From the NCBI GenBank assembly GCA_012270555.1, contig JAAXIC010000009.1:17415-81414 (forward strand): a stretch of DNA of 64,000 bases, written 5' to 3'. Position 1 is the first letter of the stretch. Every line of letters begins with the position of its first letter. A model generated the notes under the pieces. It was not told the origin of the DNA, did not search any database, and saw only the letters and a list, made by a program, of their open reading frames with translations. Positions 18,112-26,775 of the stretch are shown one piece after another. The stretch comes from Chloroflexota bacterium (lineage in GTDB: Bacteria > Chloroflexota > UBA11872 > VXOZ01). The position numbers and the translations under genes were made by a program.

Positions 18112-19368
18112 ATGTCGGCATCTGGTGACGACGAGATCGGTTTTGTTCTGCTGGCCGCCGGTGAGTCGCAGCGCATGGCGACTTCGTCCAAGTTAACCTC
18201 TCCGAAAGCGCTGTTGCCGTGGTTTGGCCGTCCCCTGATCCAGTACCAGCTTGAACAGCTTGCGGCGGTCGCCCCCGCGCACATTGCTCTTGTCACCGGC
18301 TTTCATGCTGAGCGCTTAGCGCCATATGTCAACACTGTGGCAGGGGTCCACACTGTGCAGAATCCGGACCCCGCGCGCGGAAGATCATCCTCCATCGTGC
18401 TCGGTGTGCAGTCTCTTCCCAATACGCTATCTGCTTTTGCCATAGTCAATGTGGACCAGCCCTGCGCCGCCTCGATTCTCACACAACTCATCGCCGCAAG
18501 CGCCACGGCAGGCAAGCTGATTACGCTTCCCCGCTACCGGGGAAAACGGGGGCATCCTCCGCTCTTCGCAAACACTCTGCGGAGCGAATTGCTGCACGTG
18601 CGCGAGGAGACCCAGGGCCTGAAAGCGGTCACCCGCTCCCACCGCGCGGACACAGCCTACGTGGACATAGACGATCCCAGCGTCGTGTGGAATCTCAATA
18701 CGCCTGCCGACTACGAGCGAGCACAGCAACAGCATGTCCTGCTTGCGACTACTAACGCAGCTAAGACCGAGCATCTTGCCTGGCTGCTCGAGGACATGCC
18801 GCTGCGGCGCGTCACGCTGGCAGAGGCGAACCTCAGCCACGTTTCCCCACCACCCGAGACTCAGACAACACTGCAAGCCATAGCCGAGACCAAAGCGCTC
18901 GTGTGGTCGCGGGCCTTTGGCGGACTGGCCATCGCCTCAGACGGCGGCATTGCTATCCCGGCGTTGGGCGACGCTTGGGAAGAGCGGTTGACCGCCCGCT
19001 TTGCGGGCAGCCATGCCACAGACCAGCAGCGCGTAGAGGCGCTGTTGGCGCTGCTGCGGCCTTACAAGGGCGATGAGCGGCGCGCGTACTTCCGCGAATG
19101 CGTGGCCCTCGCCAACAACGGAACGCTCTTACAGTCTTGGAGCGCCGAGAGTCTGCCGGGCATGATCGCCGAATCGTACCGTCCCGATCAGCTTGTGCCA
19201 GGATTCTGGCTGCTCACGCTATGGTGTGACCCCCAAACCGGCAGACGCTTTGGCGCGCCCGCGCCTGACGACCCTGCGTATGCAGACGGCGCCTGGGGTC
19301 GCATCAAGCCCAAGGTCCAGCAGTTCATCAAGCACTACATCGAGCGCAACCTCAACTTGGCAATCTGA
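18112..19368 (+). CDS. Fusion: MobA-like nucleotidyltransferase + HAM1/RdgB-like NTP pyrophosphatase
   Basis: A 418-residue two-domain protein. Residues about 10-205 are an NTP_transf_3/MobA-like domain: VLLAAGESQRM (nucleotide loop), SKLTSPKALLPWFGRPLI and the metal-binding NVDQP near residue 115. Residues about 208-418 resemble HAM1/RdgB house-cleaning pyrophosphatases: LLATTNAAKTEHLAWLL at 210-226, IASDGGIAIPALG at 274-286 (family usually DDSGL) and ERRAYFRECVALA. MobA-type enzymes transfer GMP or CMP to molybdopterin or a related acceptor; HAM1 enzymes hydrolyse ITP, XTP or dITP. The combination in one chain is unusual. It overlaps mutY tail-to-tail by 17 bp. Confidence 0.8.
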   Translation: MSASGDDEIGFVLLAAGESQRMATSSKLTSPKALLPWFGRPLIQYQLEQLAAVAPAHIALVTGFHAERLAPYVNTVAGVHTVQNPDPARGRSSSIVLGVQSLPNTLSAFAIVNVDQPCAASILTQLIAASATAGKLITLPRYRGKRGHPPLFANTLRSELLHVREETQGLKAVTRSHRADTAYVDIDDPSVVWNLNTPADYERAQQQHVLLATTNAAKTEHLAWLLEDMPLRRVTLAEANLSHVSPPPETQTTLQAIAETKALVWSRAFGGLAIASDGGIAIPALGDAWEERLTARFAGSHATDQQRVEALLALLRPYKGDERRAYFRECVALANNGTLLQSWSAESLPGMIAESYRPDQLVPGFWLLTLWCDPQTGRRFGAPAPDDPAYADGAWGRIKPKVQQFIKHYIERNLNLAI

Positions 19369-20365
19369 CCGTAGCGCCGGACCTCGAATTCCCATCACCG
19401 GCGCTCACCACTAGCCCATCGCGCTCTAGGTCCTGCACCAATTCCCATAGCCAGGCTACGGGCACGTCTCCATCAGCCTGTGTTTCAACGTAGGAGACGA
19501 GTGCTTCAAAGGAAAGAGCGCCACTCTGCGGAGAGTCACGCAGCGCAGCGATGATGCGTCCCCGATAGTACCGCCGCGAGCCGCTGAATTTGCCCTGGCC
19601 CTTTGGACGCAGCGCAGGCAAGTCAGTGACCTGTTCTGCTCGCCGCGCCTGACACCAGGTAAAGAGCGGACAGCGCGGGCAATCCGGCTGGCGCGCGGTG
19701 CATACGGTTGAACCAAGATCCATGAGCGCCTGGTTCCAGCGCGCGGAGCGACCGTCCGGCACGAGACCATCGGCCAACGCCTGCACCTGCCGTTCCGTCG
19801 GGCCTTTTTCCGCAAACAGCGCTTGGAGTTCATCGCGGAACACGCGACCGAGCACGCGCCGCACGTTGGTGTCCACCACCGCGACCGGCGCGTTATTCAC
19901 AAAGCTCAGCAGCGCCCGTGCCGTATATGCGCCAATTCCGGGAAGCCGTAGCAGTTCCTGCAAGTGCAGCGGAAACGTGCCGCCATGCTCTCGCACAACA
20001 GCTTGGGCGGCACGGTGTAGGTGGACGGCGCGGCGGTTATAGCCAAGCCCGGCCCAGAGGCGAATAACGTCCGCCAAGGGCGCCGCGGCGAGCCTGCGGA
20101 TGGTGGGATATTCCGCCAGGAAGGCATGATACTTCGGAATGACGCGCTCCACCTGGGTCTGCTGCAACATCATCTCTGAGAGAAAGATGCGGTAGGGACT
20201 CTTCGAATTGCGCCACGGCAGCGCACGACGATGCGCACGGTACCAGCCGAGTAACGCACGCTGCACTGCCTGCAGAGTCTCAACCCGTGCCACGCGCATG
20301 GCACCGTCGGGTGAGAGCAACCACGTGCCGTTGCCCGGTTGTTCATATTGACGTTTAGTTTGCAT
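19352..20365 (-). CDS. mutY: A/G-specific adenine glycosylase MutY
   Basis: A 337-residue DNA glycosylase that removes adenine opposite 8-oxoguanine. The catalytic Glu lies in SEMMLQQTQVERV, the helix-hairpin-helix is LPGIGAYTARALLSF, the catalytic Asp is in VAVVDTNVRRVLGR, and the 4Fe-4S loop is C-x6-C-x2-C-x5-C in CTARQPDCPRCPLFTWC. The usual C-terminal NUDIX-like domain is missing; instead about 80 residues resembling a small winged helix follow (SRRYYRGRIIAALRDS ... LWELVQDLERDGLV), as in some short MutY proteins. ATG at 20299 is an alternative start. HAM1 sanitation and MutY repair being adjacent is suggestive but may be chance. Confidence 0.93.
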   Translation of the reverse strand: MQTKRQYEQPGNGTWLLSPDGAMRVARVETLQAVQRALLGWYRAHRRALPWRNSKSPYRIFLSEMMLQQTQVERVIPKYHAFLAEYPTIRRLAAAPLADVIRLWAGLGYNRRAVHLHRAAQAVVREHGGTFPLHLQELLRLPGIGAYTARALLSFVNNAPVAVVDTNVRRVLGRVFRDELQALFAEKGPTERQVQALADGLVPDGRSARWNQALMDLGSTVCTARQPDCPRCPLFTWCQARRAEQVTDLPALRPKGQGKFSGSRRYYRGRIIAALRDSPQSGALSFEALVSYVETQADGDVPVAWLWELVQDLERDGLVVSAGDGNSRSGATVRLPS

Positions 20366-20476
20366 GCGCCAAGTGAATTACTCTTCAGTGAGGGTCGCTT
20401 CTACCTCCGCCAGTGTAGAACGCCCCTCTCGGGATCATAAATTTAGCGTTGCCGGAAGCGGCAGTTCAGGACGAGT

Positions 20477-21373
20477 ATGCCACAGGCGCTCTATGAGGAA
20501 GTGGAATGCAAGACCGCACTCACACGGGTGCGGGACATGGCCTTTGGCTGGAGCCTCAATCCCTACCGGGGCTGTACCCATGGCTGCCACTACTGTTTCG
20601 CCCGCAGCACGCACTTCTACTATGATCTTGATGCCGATGACGAGTTTTCTTCTATCATCTTCGTCAAAGTAAACATTGCCGATGTTCTGCGCATGGAACT
20701 CTCGTCGCCAAGGTGGCGGCGTCACCGCGTCGTCATGGGCACGGCCACGGACCCCTATCAGCCGATTGAAGGCAAGTACCGTCTGAGCCGCGCCGTACTT
20801 GAGGCCTTCCTCGCCTTCCGTACGCCGGTGTCCATCATCACCAAGTCTTCACTTGTCGTGCGCGACGCGGACATTCTCGCCGAAATTGCGCAGCGTCTCG
20901 GGTGTACCGTGAACTTCAGCATTACTACTCTCGATCGCACACTGTGGCGGCAACTTGAGCCGGGCACGGCTCCGCCGCAGCAGCGGCTGCGTTCAATGCA
21001 GCGGCTCGTTGCTGTTGGTGTACATGCCGGCGTACTCCTCGCTCCCATCATACCGGGCATAACCGCGACAAAGGAGAACCTGGAAACGGTGGCGCACGCC
21101 GCTGCCGAGCACGACGCCTGCTTCCTGGGCACGAACGTGCTCAACCTGGGTATCGGCGTAAAAGAGCATTTCTTGAAATTCCTCCAGAGTGAGTATCCGT
21201 GGCTCCTGGGCGCCTATCGGCGGCTCTATCCCGGCCGTTACACGCCCAAGAGCTATGCTGAACCAATTCATGATTATGTAAACCTCTTACAGCAGCGCTA
21301 CACCCTCAACAAGCGAGAACTCACGCACTCTCCGGCACCCGAACCAGAGCAGCTATCCCTAAGCCTCCAATAA
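20477..21373 (+). CDS. Radical SAM protein (SplB/Rv2578c-like)
   Basis: A 298-residue radical SAM enzyme with CTHGCHYC near residue 33 binding the 4Fe-4S cluster and S-adenosylmethionine. NPYRGCTHGCHYCFAR and VVMGTATDPYQPIEGKYRLS place it in the Rv2578c-like group related to spore photoproduct lyase. The barrel continues through PVSIITKSSLVVRDADIL and GVLLAPIIPGI. The members' substrate is not established. It is divergent from mutY, separated by 111 bp, which hints at a DNA-repair link, but that is only context. Confidence 0.85.
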   Translation: MPQALYEEVECKTALTRVRDMAFGWSLNPYRGCTHGCHYCFARSTHFYYDLDADDEFSSIIFVKVNIADVLRMELSSPRWRRHRVVMGTATDPYQPIEGKYRLSRAVLEAFLAFRTPVSIITKSSLVVRDADILAEIAQRLGCTVNFSITTLDRTLWRQLEPGTAPPQQRLRSMQRLVAVGVHAGVLLAPIIPGITATKENLETVAHAAAEHDACFLGTNVLNLGIGVKEHFLKFLQSEYPWLLGAYRRLYPGRYTPKSYAEPIHDYVNLLQQRYTLNKRELTHSPAPEPEQLSLSLQ

Positions 21374-21464
21374 CTTGCCTCCAGCGGCTCTGGCTATACC
21401 ACGAGTTTGATAAGCGCTTAAGACAGAGAGCCTCTGGAGCACTTTGTCAAGCGTCCGTTCTCTG

Positions 21465-21493
21465 TTGTGGGCACGGGGCAAAGCTGCTATAAT
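21465..21493 (+). promoter_or_regulatory. Extended -10 promoter upstream of argF
   Basis: TTGTGG at 21465-21470 and TATAAT at 21488-21493 are separated by exactly 17 bases, and TGC immediately precedes TATAAT, giving an extended -10. The predicted transcript would start near 21500 and have a leader of about 78 bases before the argF start codon. No ARG-box was identified. Confidence 0.65.
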
Positions 21494-21577
21494 ACCTTTA
21501 CTTAACCTTCTCGCGCCTTAGTAGGATTTTTGACCTGATTCTGCCATGCATCCTTTATATGAAAGAAGCAACCAGCC

Positions 21578-22540
21578 TTGAAGGGTCAAGACCTCCTCAC
21601 GCTCGCTGATCTCTCCGCGTCCGAAATCCACCGGATACTCGCTACCGCTAAGACTCTGAAATCTGCCAAGAATACGCAGTCGAACTCAGCGCCTGCAGCC
21701 GAGTATCGTCCGCTTACTGGGCAGACGTTGGCCATGATCTTCGAAAAGCCCTCCCTGCGCACCCGCGCCACCTTTGCCATCGGCATGCAGCAGTTAGGGG
21801 GGCAAGTCGTCGATCTGGCCGCCGAGCACCTGCAAATGGGTGTCCGCGAAACAGTTCCGGATGTGGCGCGCAATTTGGAACGCTGGGTAGACGTCATCAT
21901 GGCGCGGGTGTTCGAACATGCGACGCTGGAGACCCTGGCGGAGCATGCGAGCATTCCCATCATCAACGGTCTTTCCGATTGCACGCATCCTTGCCAGATA
22001 CTGGCCGATCTCCTCACCATGCAGGAGCATAAAGGGGATCTCGCCACGCGCAAGATCGCCTACGTCGGCGACGGCTATAATGTTGCCAATTCTCTTCTCT
22101 TCGGCGCCGGGAAGTTGGGCTACCATCTGGCGGTGGGCTGCCCGGCAGGCTATCTGCCACCGGACGACATCGTGGCGAGAGCGTACGGTTTGGCCAAAGA
22201 ATCAGGCGCGACTCTCGAACTCTGCACTGATCCGATAGCTACGGTCCAAGACGCTGACGTTATCTACACAGATTCCTGGGTGAGTATGGGATTGGAAGCG
22301 GAAGCAGCCGAACGCGAACGCGCCTTTCCGCCCTACCAAGTGAATTCAGATCTGCTGCGCCACGCGCGGCCTGACGCAATCGTCATGCACTGTCTTCCCG
22401 CGCACCGTGGCATGGAAATTACCGACGAGGTAATGGACGGCCCGCAATCGGTTGTGTTCGATCAGGCTGAGAACCGGCTCCACGCGCAAAAGGCAGTGCT
22501 GCTGGAACTCTTGGTAGGTGGCATACCGGCATCCCACTAG
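21578..22540 (+). CDS. argF: Ornithine carbamoyltransferase
   Basis: A 320-residue enzyme condensing ornithine and carbamoyl phosphate to citrulline in arginine synthesis. The carbamoyl-phosphate loop SLRTRA is at 59-64 (family STRTRT), HPCQ occurs in DCTHPCQILADL, and the ornithine-site Cys in MHCLPAHRG. The frame begins at TTG 21578; no in-frame ATG lies upstream, and the conserved start QDLLTLADLSASE follows directly. The insert KNTQSNSAPAAEY at 31-43 is longer than in many homologues. No other arg gene is adjacent. Confidence 0.95.
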   Translation: MKGQDLLTLADLSASEIHRILATAKTLKSAKNTQSNSAPAAEYRPLTGQTLAMIFEKPSLRTRATFAIGMQQLGGQVVDLAAEHLQMGVRETVPDVARNLERWVDVIMARVFEHATLETLAEHASIPIINGLSDCTHPCQILADLLTMQEHKGDLATRKIAYVGDGYNVANSLLFGAGKLGYHLAVGCPAGYLPPDDIVARAYGLAKESGATLELCTDPIATVQDADVIYTDSWVSMGLEAEAAERERAFPPYQVNSDLLRHARPDAIVMHCLPAHRGMEITDEVMDGPQSVVFDQAENRLHAQKAVLLELLVGGIPASH

Positions 22541-22630
22541 CCGCTGATTCCGGGCACTGCCACGCCCCGTCTCTTTGCCAAATCGGCACGAGCATCACGC
22601 AAGAAACACATGATGTCGTAGAGGTGACGC

Positions 22631-23488
22631 GTGATAGAAGACCTCCTTTGGCTCCAGTCCCGCTTAGACTATAGTGCGGCGTTTGACATCCTGCTCGTCG
22701 CCGTCATCATTCATATCATCTTCACCATCGTACGCGGGACCCTCGCGGACCAGTTGGTGCGCGGGATCGTTGTCTTGCTCGTCTTTGCCTTCATCCTTGG
22801 CAACACCCTGCAATTGCTAGTATTCGATTGGCTCTTGCGGAGCGTGTTGTCCGCGCTCGTAATCGCAATCCCCATCATCTTTCAGCCGGAGTTGCGCCGC
22901 TTCTTGGAACGAGTGGGCCGGCAAGGCACGCACCCACTCGCCCGCTATATTCCCGTTAGTGAAAGTGTCGCCAGTGCATTGGACGTGATTGCTCACGTAG
23001 CCGACCGGATCTCAGCGAACCACTGGGGCGGCCTGCTGGTGATCGAACGTGAGACCGGGCTCGAGGACCTGGTTGAAACGGGTCACCGCATTGACGGTCA
23101 AGTGAGCGCAGACTTGCTGCTGACAATATTCAATCCCAGTTCACCGCTGCACGACAAGGCGGTCATCATTCGCGGCGATCGCATTGTCGCCGCTTCGTGC
23201 CTGTTGCCGCTCTCGGAAAACGTGCCGCAGGGCATGGGCCTGGGAACGCGCCACGCGGCAGCCATTGGCGTGAGTGAAGTGACCGACGCCATCGCCATCG
23301 CCATTTCGGAGGAAAGCGGCATTGTTTCAGCGGCGCGTGGCGGGACGATCCTGCGGCATTTAGACGAGGACAAGCTGCGTACCTATCTTCACAGCCTGTT
23401 TCGTGAGGAGCGCGAAACAACCATGCTGCCTTGGTTGCCGTTCCGCTCTCTTTCGCGCAGTCGCCGTGAGCGCAAAGTTCTGAAGTAA
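22631..23488 (+). CDS. cdaA: Diadenylate cyclase, CdaA type, with altered motifs
   Basis: A 285-residue membrane protein: three N-terminal helices (about 17-80) followed by a DAC domain. Known CdaA enzymes make cyclic di-AMP from two ATP and control potassium and cell-wall homeostasis. The two signature motifs are recognisable but each is changed at one position: DGA reads DKA (175-177, LHDKAVII) and RHR reads RHA (207-209, GTRHAAAIG). The catalytic Asp and the preceding Arg-His remain, so activity is likely but unproven. Start is GTG 22631. The ybbR-like gene follows after 9 bp, the standard cdaA-cdaR arrangement; glmM is not next. Confidence 0.9.
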   Translation: MIEDLLWLQSRLDYSAAFDILLVAVIIHIIFTIVRGTLADQLVRGIVVLLVFAFILGNTLQLLVFDWLLRSVLSALVIAIPIIFQPELRRFLERVGRQGTHPLARYIPVSESVASALDVIAHVADRISANHWGGLLVIERETGLEDLVETGHRIDGQVSADLLLTIFNPSSPLHDKAVIIRGDRIVAASCLLPLSENVPQGMGLGTRHAAAIGVSEVTDAIAIAISEESGIVSAARGGTILRHLDEDKLRTYLHSLFREERETTMLPWLPFRSLSRSRRERKVLK

Positions 23489-23497
23489 CCGGTTCGA

Positions 23498-24847
23498 ATG
23501 AACAGAATTCGCTCTTTCTTGCCTATCCTTGGGCGCTTCATCATCCACACACTGGGCGTACGCTTTCTCCTGGCCCTGGCGATTTCGGTTACGCTGTGGG
23601 TATTATTCACGGCGGAACAGAATCCCGTCCGGGAAGACTTCTTCGATGCCGAGATTCCGGTAGAGACGAGTCGGTTGGGCGATGGCTTGGTAGTGAGTCG
23701 CATTGCCCCTCAAACTGTGCGCTTGCGGATAGCGGCGCCGCGAGACATCTGGGAATCGCTGACTGCGGACAACTTCCGCATTGTCGTTGATCTCTATGCC
23801 GTTGGCGTCGGCCTCCACGAGCTTCCCCTCGCAACAGAGGGGGCGGACTCCCGCATTCGCATCATTGCCGCGGAGCCGAATACGGTCACCGTAGCCGTGG
23901 AGCAGCGCATGGAAAAAGAGGTGCCGGTGCGCGTGGACTTGGCCGGCAGCCCGCCGCTAGGCTACCAGTTTCAAACGCCTGAGCTGTTGCCGGACGTCGT
24001 AATGGTGATTGGGCCGGCCTCCAAAGTGGAATTGGTCGACGCAGCCTTGGTAGAGGTAGAAATCGGTAACGCGCCGAGTACCGTGAACGTCACCCAAAGA
24101 GTGACACCTCGCGACGCCCAAGGCGAGGATGTGAGCGGCGTTCAACTTGATCCACCCGTGGTTCAGGTCACCGTGCCGATTGAGCAAGTTAGGACGGAAA
24201 AGGACGTCCCCGTCCGTGTGCGTGTCGAGGGTCAGCCTGCGTCGGGCTATTGGGTCGTCAGTTACAGCGCCCAACCCGCTTCTGTTACACTTGTCGGCAG
24301 TCCTCAAGAACTCGATACCATAAGATCCGTATATACGGAGACCGTACGCGTTGATGGGGCCACCCGGTCATTTGCAACCACGATTGACTTGGTGAGACCA
24401 CCCGGTATCGGCATCACCGGCTCGAACGAGGTCGCAGTCTTTGTCGAAGTGCTTCCTATTCTCACAAGTAGGGAAGCTGAAGTCGCAGTGACCTATGTCA
24501 ACCTGCAACCAGGCATGGAAGTTTCTGTGGAACCTTCGACTGTTACGGTAACACTGAGCGGCCCGGCACCGGTACTGCGCGCACTTCAAGCCAGTAGCGT
24601 GATCGTATCCTTGAATTTGAGCGGACTGGGTCCCGGCACCTACGCGCCTATCCCCGACGTCAGCGCGCCTCCCCAGGTAAGAGTGGATAGCATCGACCCA
24701 CCACGGGTGCGAGTGATCCTGACCGCCTCACCGACGCCCGTGCCCACGCCCACGCCCGAACCTACAGCCACGCCAGTCCCGACGGAGGAGCCACAACCGG
24801 CTACGCCTACACCTTCCTCCGAAGCGTCCGTCCCCTTGCGCCGATAA
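23498..24847 (+). CDS. cdaR: YbbR-domain protein (CdaR-like)
   Basis: A 449-residue protein with one N-terminal membrane helix (about 19-40, LGVRFLLALAISVTLWVLF) and a long extracytoplasmic region of four YbbR-like beta repeats; each repeat carries a stretch like VRLRIAAP, VTVAVEQRMEKEVPV or VQVTVPIEQVRTEKDVPV. The last 40 residues are a PT-rich tail (TPVPTPTPEPTATP). In Firmicutes the homologous CdaR binds and regulates CdaA, and its position 9 bp after cdaA supports that here. The PT tail probably reaches into or through the cell wall. Confidence 0.88.
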   Translation: MNRIRSFLPILGRFIIHTLGVRFLLALAISVTLWVLFTAEQNPVREDFFDAEIPVETSRLGDGLVVSRIAPQTVRLRIAAPRDIWESLTADNFRIVVDLYAVGVGLHELPLATEGADSRIRIIAAEPNTVTVAVEQRMEKEVPVRVDLAGSPPLGYQFQTPELLPDVVMVIGPASKVELVDAALVEVEIGNAPSTVNVTQRVTPRDAQGEDVSGVQLDPPVVQVTVPIEQVRTEKDVPVRVRVEGQPASGYWVVSYSAQPASVTLVGSPQELDTIRSVYTETVRVDGATRSFATTIDLVRPPGIGITGSNEVAVFVEVLPILTSREAEVAVTYVNLQPGMEVSVEPSTVTVTLSGPAPVLRALQASSVIVSLNLSGLGPGTYAPIPDVSAPPQVRVDSIDPPRVRVILTASPTPVPTPTPEPTATPVPTEEPQPATPTPSSEASVPLRR

Positions 24848-25001
24848 CGCAGACAACTGGCACGCGAAGTAGCAACCACATGCCCTTGGGACGCCGCATT
24901 CCGTTACTTTCACGACTCTTGACAGTGCTTTCATCAGTTACGTGCCGCTACGCCCGCAGGTAATCTGAGGATACTGCAGACCACGTGAGAAGATCGCAGA
25001 A

Positions 25002-25010
25002 TGCTATACT
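25002..25010 (+). promoter_or_regulatory. Possible extended -10 element upstream of thyX
   Basis: TGCTATACT at 25002-25010 matches an extended -10 (TGn plus TATACT). The -35 position (about 24982) reads CACGTG, a poor match. The same TGC-plus-TATAAT/TATACT pattern precedes argF and the LysM gene, where spacing to a -35 is good. Low certainty. Confidence 0.35.
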
Positions 25011-25125
25011 AAACGGGCGCTAGGCGAGAGGCGAGGTTTCGTTCTCATTGAGCCGTATCCCACTCCGTCTATCTCAGGTACGTCCCCATCCGCAACGGCA
25101 CTGCAAAGAGAAGTAAACCAACATC

Positions 25126-26601
25126 GTGGTCAAGTGGTCGTACACGCCCCGGGTACAGATCGTCGGGCGCGCGGCACGAAATCCTGAAGCGATTACGGCC
25201 GGCATGGCGCGCATCAGTCGTGACCCGACGCCTGTGCCCCAACTCATCAAGGAGGCGCGCGACAATACGGCCCTGGCGCGCCGGCGCAACCAGCGTGTTG
25301 TGTACGAATACGGCCACAATAGCGTCGCGGAGCACGGCTGTTTTAGCGCCGCTATCTGGGACATCCCCCGCCTCCTTTCGCTGGAGATCGTGCGGCATCG
25401 GCTGGCTGCCTATACGCAGCACAGCGGGCGGTACATTCCTTTCGAGGAAGTGCAGCGCCAGTTCTACTTGCCGAAGGAGTACCGCCGCGGCAAAGCGCGG
25501 CGTCTCTTCGAGGAAGCCGTAAGCCGGAGCTACGCGGCGTACCGCGAAATCTACGCAGGCTGCACCGCCTATCTGCTGGAGAAGTACCCGCGCATGCGCG
25601 CCGCCTCCGCCGAACGCCGCGCTACGGAGGACGCGCGGTATGTTTTGCCACTGGCGCAGACTACTCAGGTGGGAGTGACGACGAACGCCCGCGAATTCGC
25701 CCTCATGATGACGCGCCTGCTCTCCTCACCGCTCCCTGAATTCCGCGCAACCGGTGAGAAGCTCTTCGCGCAACTGCATCCCATTGCGCCTTCGCTCTTT
25801 CCGGAGAAGTACATCCATGCGCTGCCGTATCCGCAGAGCGGTCTGAATGCGATCCAAGAGGTAGCCGCAACGCTCGGAATTGTCTCAGATCAAGAAGAAA
25901 ACAGTAAGCCGCGCACCGCTGCTCCGTCAGCAGCAAGCAGTAGCGAGTCAGTCTGCCTCGTGCGCTTCGACCCGGACGGCGAGCGCCACCTCGCTGCGGC
26001 CTTGCTCTTTCACAGTTCTCGAATGACCCTTGCCGACGCCCAGCAAGCAGTGGCAAGCCTCAATGCGGAACAAGTTGGTCAAGTCATCCGCTCTGCCTAT
26101 CGCGGATTGCACGCTCACGACACAATCCTGCGGGAGTTTGAACTGCTGCATTATCAGTTCGAGCTGGTTATGTCGGAAGCAGCCTACCACCAGTTCATCC
26201 GCCACCGCATGAAGACCGAGATCAGCCAGGCCCACAGTCCCGCGCATGGGCGCACCCTGCCGCCGCTCGTGCGCAATGCCGGCTTTGCCGACGAGTACAA
26301 GCGAACACTCGACCTTCTGGAAGATACATTCCATGCCCTCGGCGCCGACCAGCGCGCCGAGATCGTGCTGGCGAATGGGCATAGCCTCCGCATCCTGGCC
26401 GACCTCAACGCCCGCGAAGTCGTGGAGATGTCTCGCATTCGCAGCGACCGCCACGCGCAATGGGACATCCGCAACGTCTCCGACGCCATTGTCGCTGCGG
26501 TAAAGCGTGTGCATCCGCACGTCGGCCTGGCGTGCGGAGGGCGCGACTCGTTCAAGGACGGTACAGCCGCGGTCCTGCCGGACACCGTCATTTCACCGTA
26601 G
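25126..26601 (+). CDS. Tandem-domain ThyX-like flavin-dependent thymidylate synthase homologue
   Basis: A 491-residue protein about twice the length of ordinary ThyX. Domain 1 (about 1-255) has GHNSVAEHG at 63-71 and the ThyX signature RHR-x7-S at 90-100 (RHRLAAYTQHSGRY). Domain 2 (about 270-480) keeps the fold pattern LLHYQFELVMSEAAYHQFIRHRM and SPAHGRTLPP, but its RHR motif lacks the following Ser at the right distance. ThyX makes dTMP from dUMP using FAD, NADPH and methylenetetrahydrofolate as a homotetramer. A fused dimer with one degenerate signature could be a synthase with a structural half. Start GTG 25126. Confidence 0.78.
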   Translation: MVKWSYTPRVQIVGRAARNPEAITAGMARISRDPTPVPQLIKEARDNTALARRRNQRVVYEYGHNSVAEHGCFSAAIWDIPRLLSLEIVRHRLAAYTQHSGRYIPFEEVQRQFYLPKEYRRGKARRLFEEAVSRSYAAYREIYAGCTAYLLEKYPRMRAASAERRATEDARYVLPLAQTTQVGVTTNAREFALMMTRLLSSPLPEFRATGEKLFAQLHPIAPSLFPEKYIHALPYPQSGLNAIQEVAATLGIVSDQEENSKPRTAAPSAASSSESVCLVRFDPDGERHLAAALLFHSSRMTLADAQQAVASLNAEQVGQVIRSAYRGLHAHDTILREFELLHYQFELVMSEAAYHQFIRHRMKTEISQAHSPAHGRTLPPLVRNAGFADEYKRTLDLLEDTFHALGADQRAEIVLANGHSLRILADLNAREVVEMSRIRSDRHAQWDIRNVSDAIVAAVKRVHPHVGLACGGRDSFKDGTAAVLPDTVISP

Positions 26602-26699
26602 GCATGTCAACGGCTTCGGGGTCCCTCGGACTGTCCCACAATTTCAGCCCAAGCAGTCTGGGTACATTTCTCCAATTAGGCTTCACCGCCGCAATTGCC

Positions 26700-26705
26700 T
26701 ATAAT
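26700..26705 (+). promoter_or_regulatory. Possible -10 element upstream of recA
   Basis: A perfect TATAAT at 26700-26705 lies 71 bp before the recA start. The -35 region (TTAGGC at 26676, 18-base spacer) is weak. No clear LexA box was recognised between it and the gene. An AAGGAG occurs at about 26757 but is rather distant from the ATG at 26776. Confidence 0.4.
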
Positions 26706-26775
26706 GGAGAATGCTGAATTATATCTACGCGAGAGAAGATACCGGACCCCCAGTGCAAGGAGTGGGTACATAACC

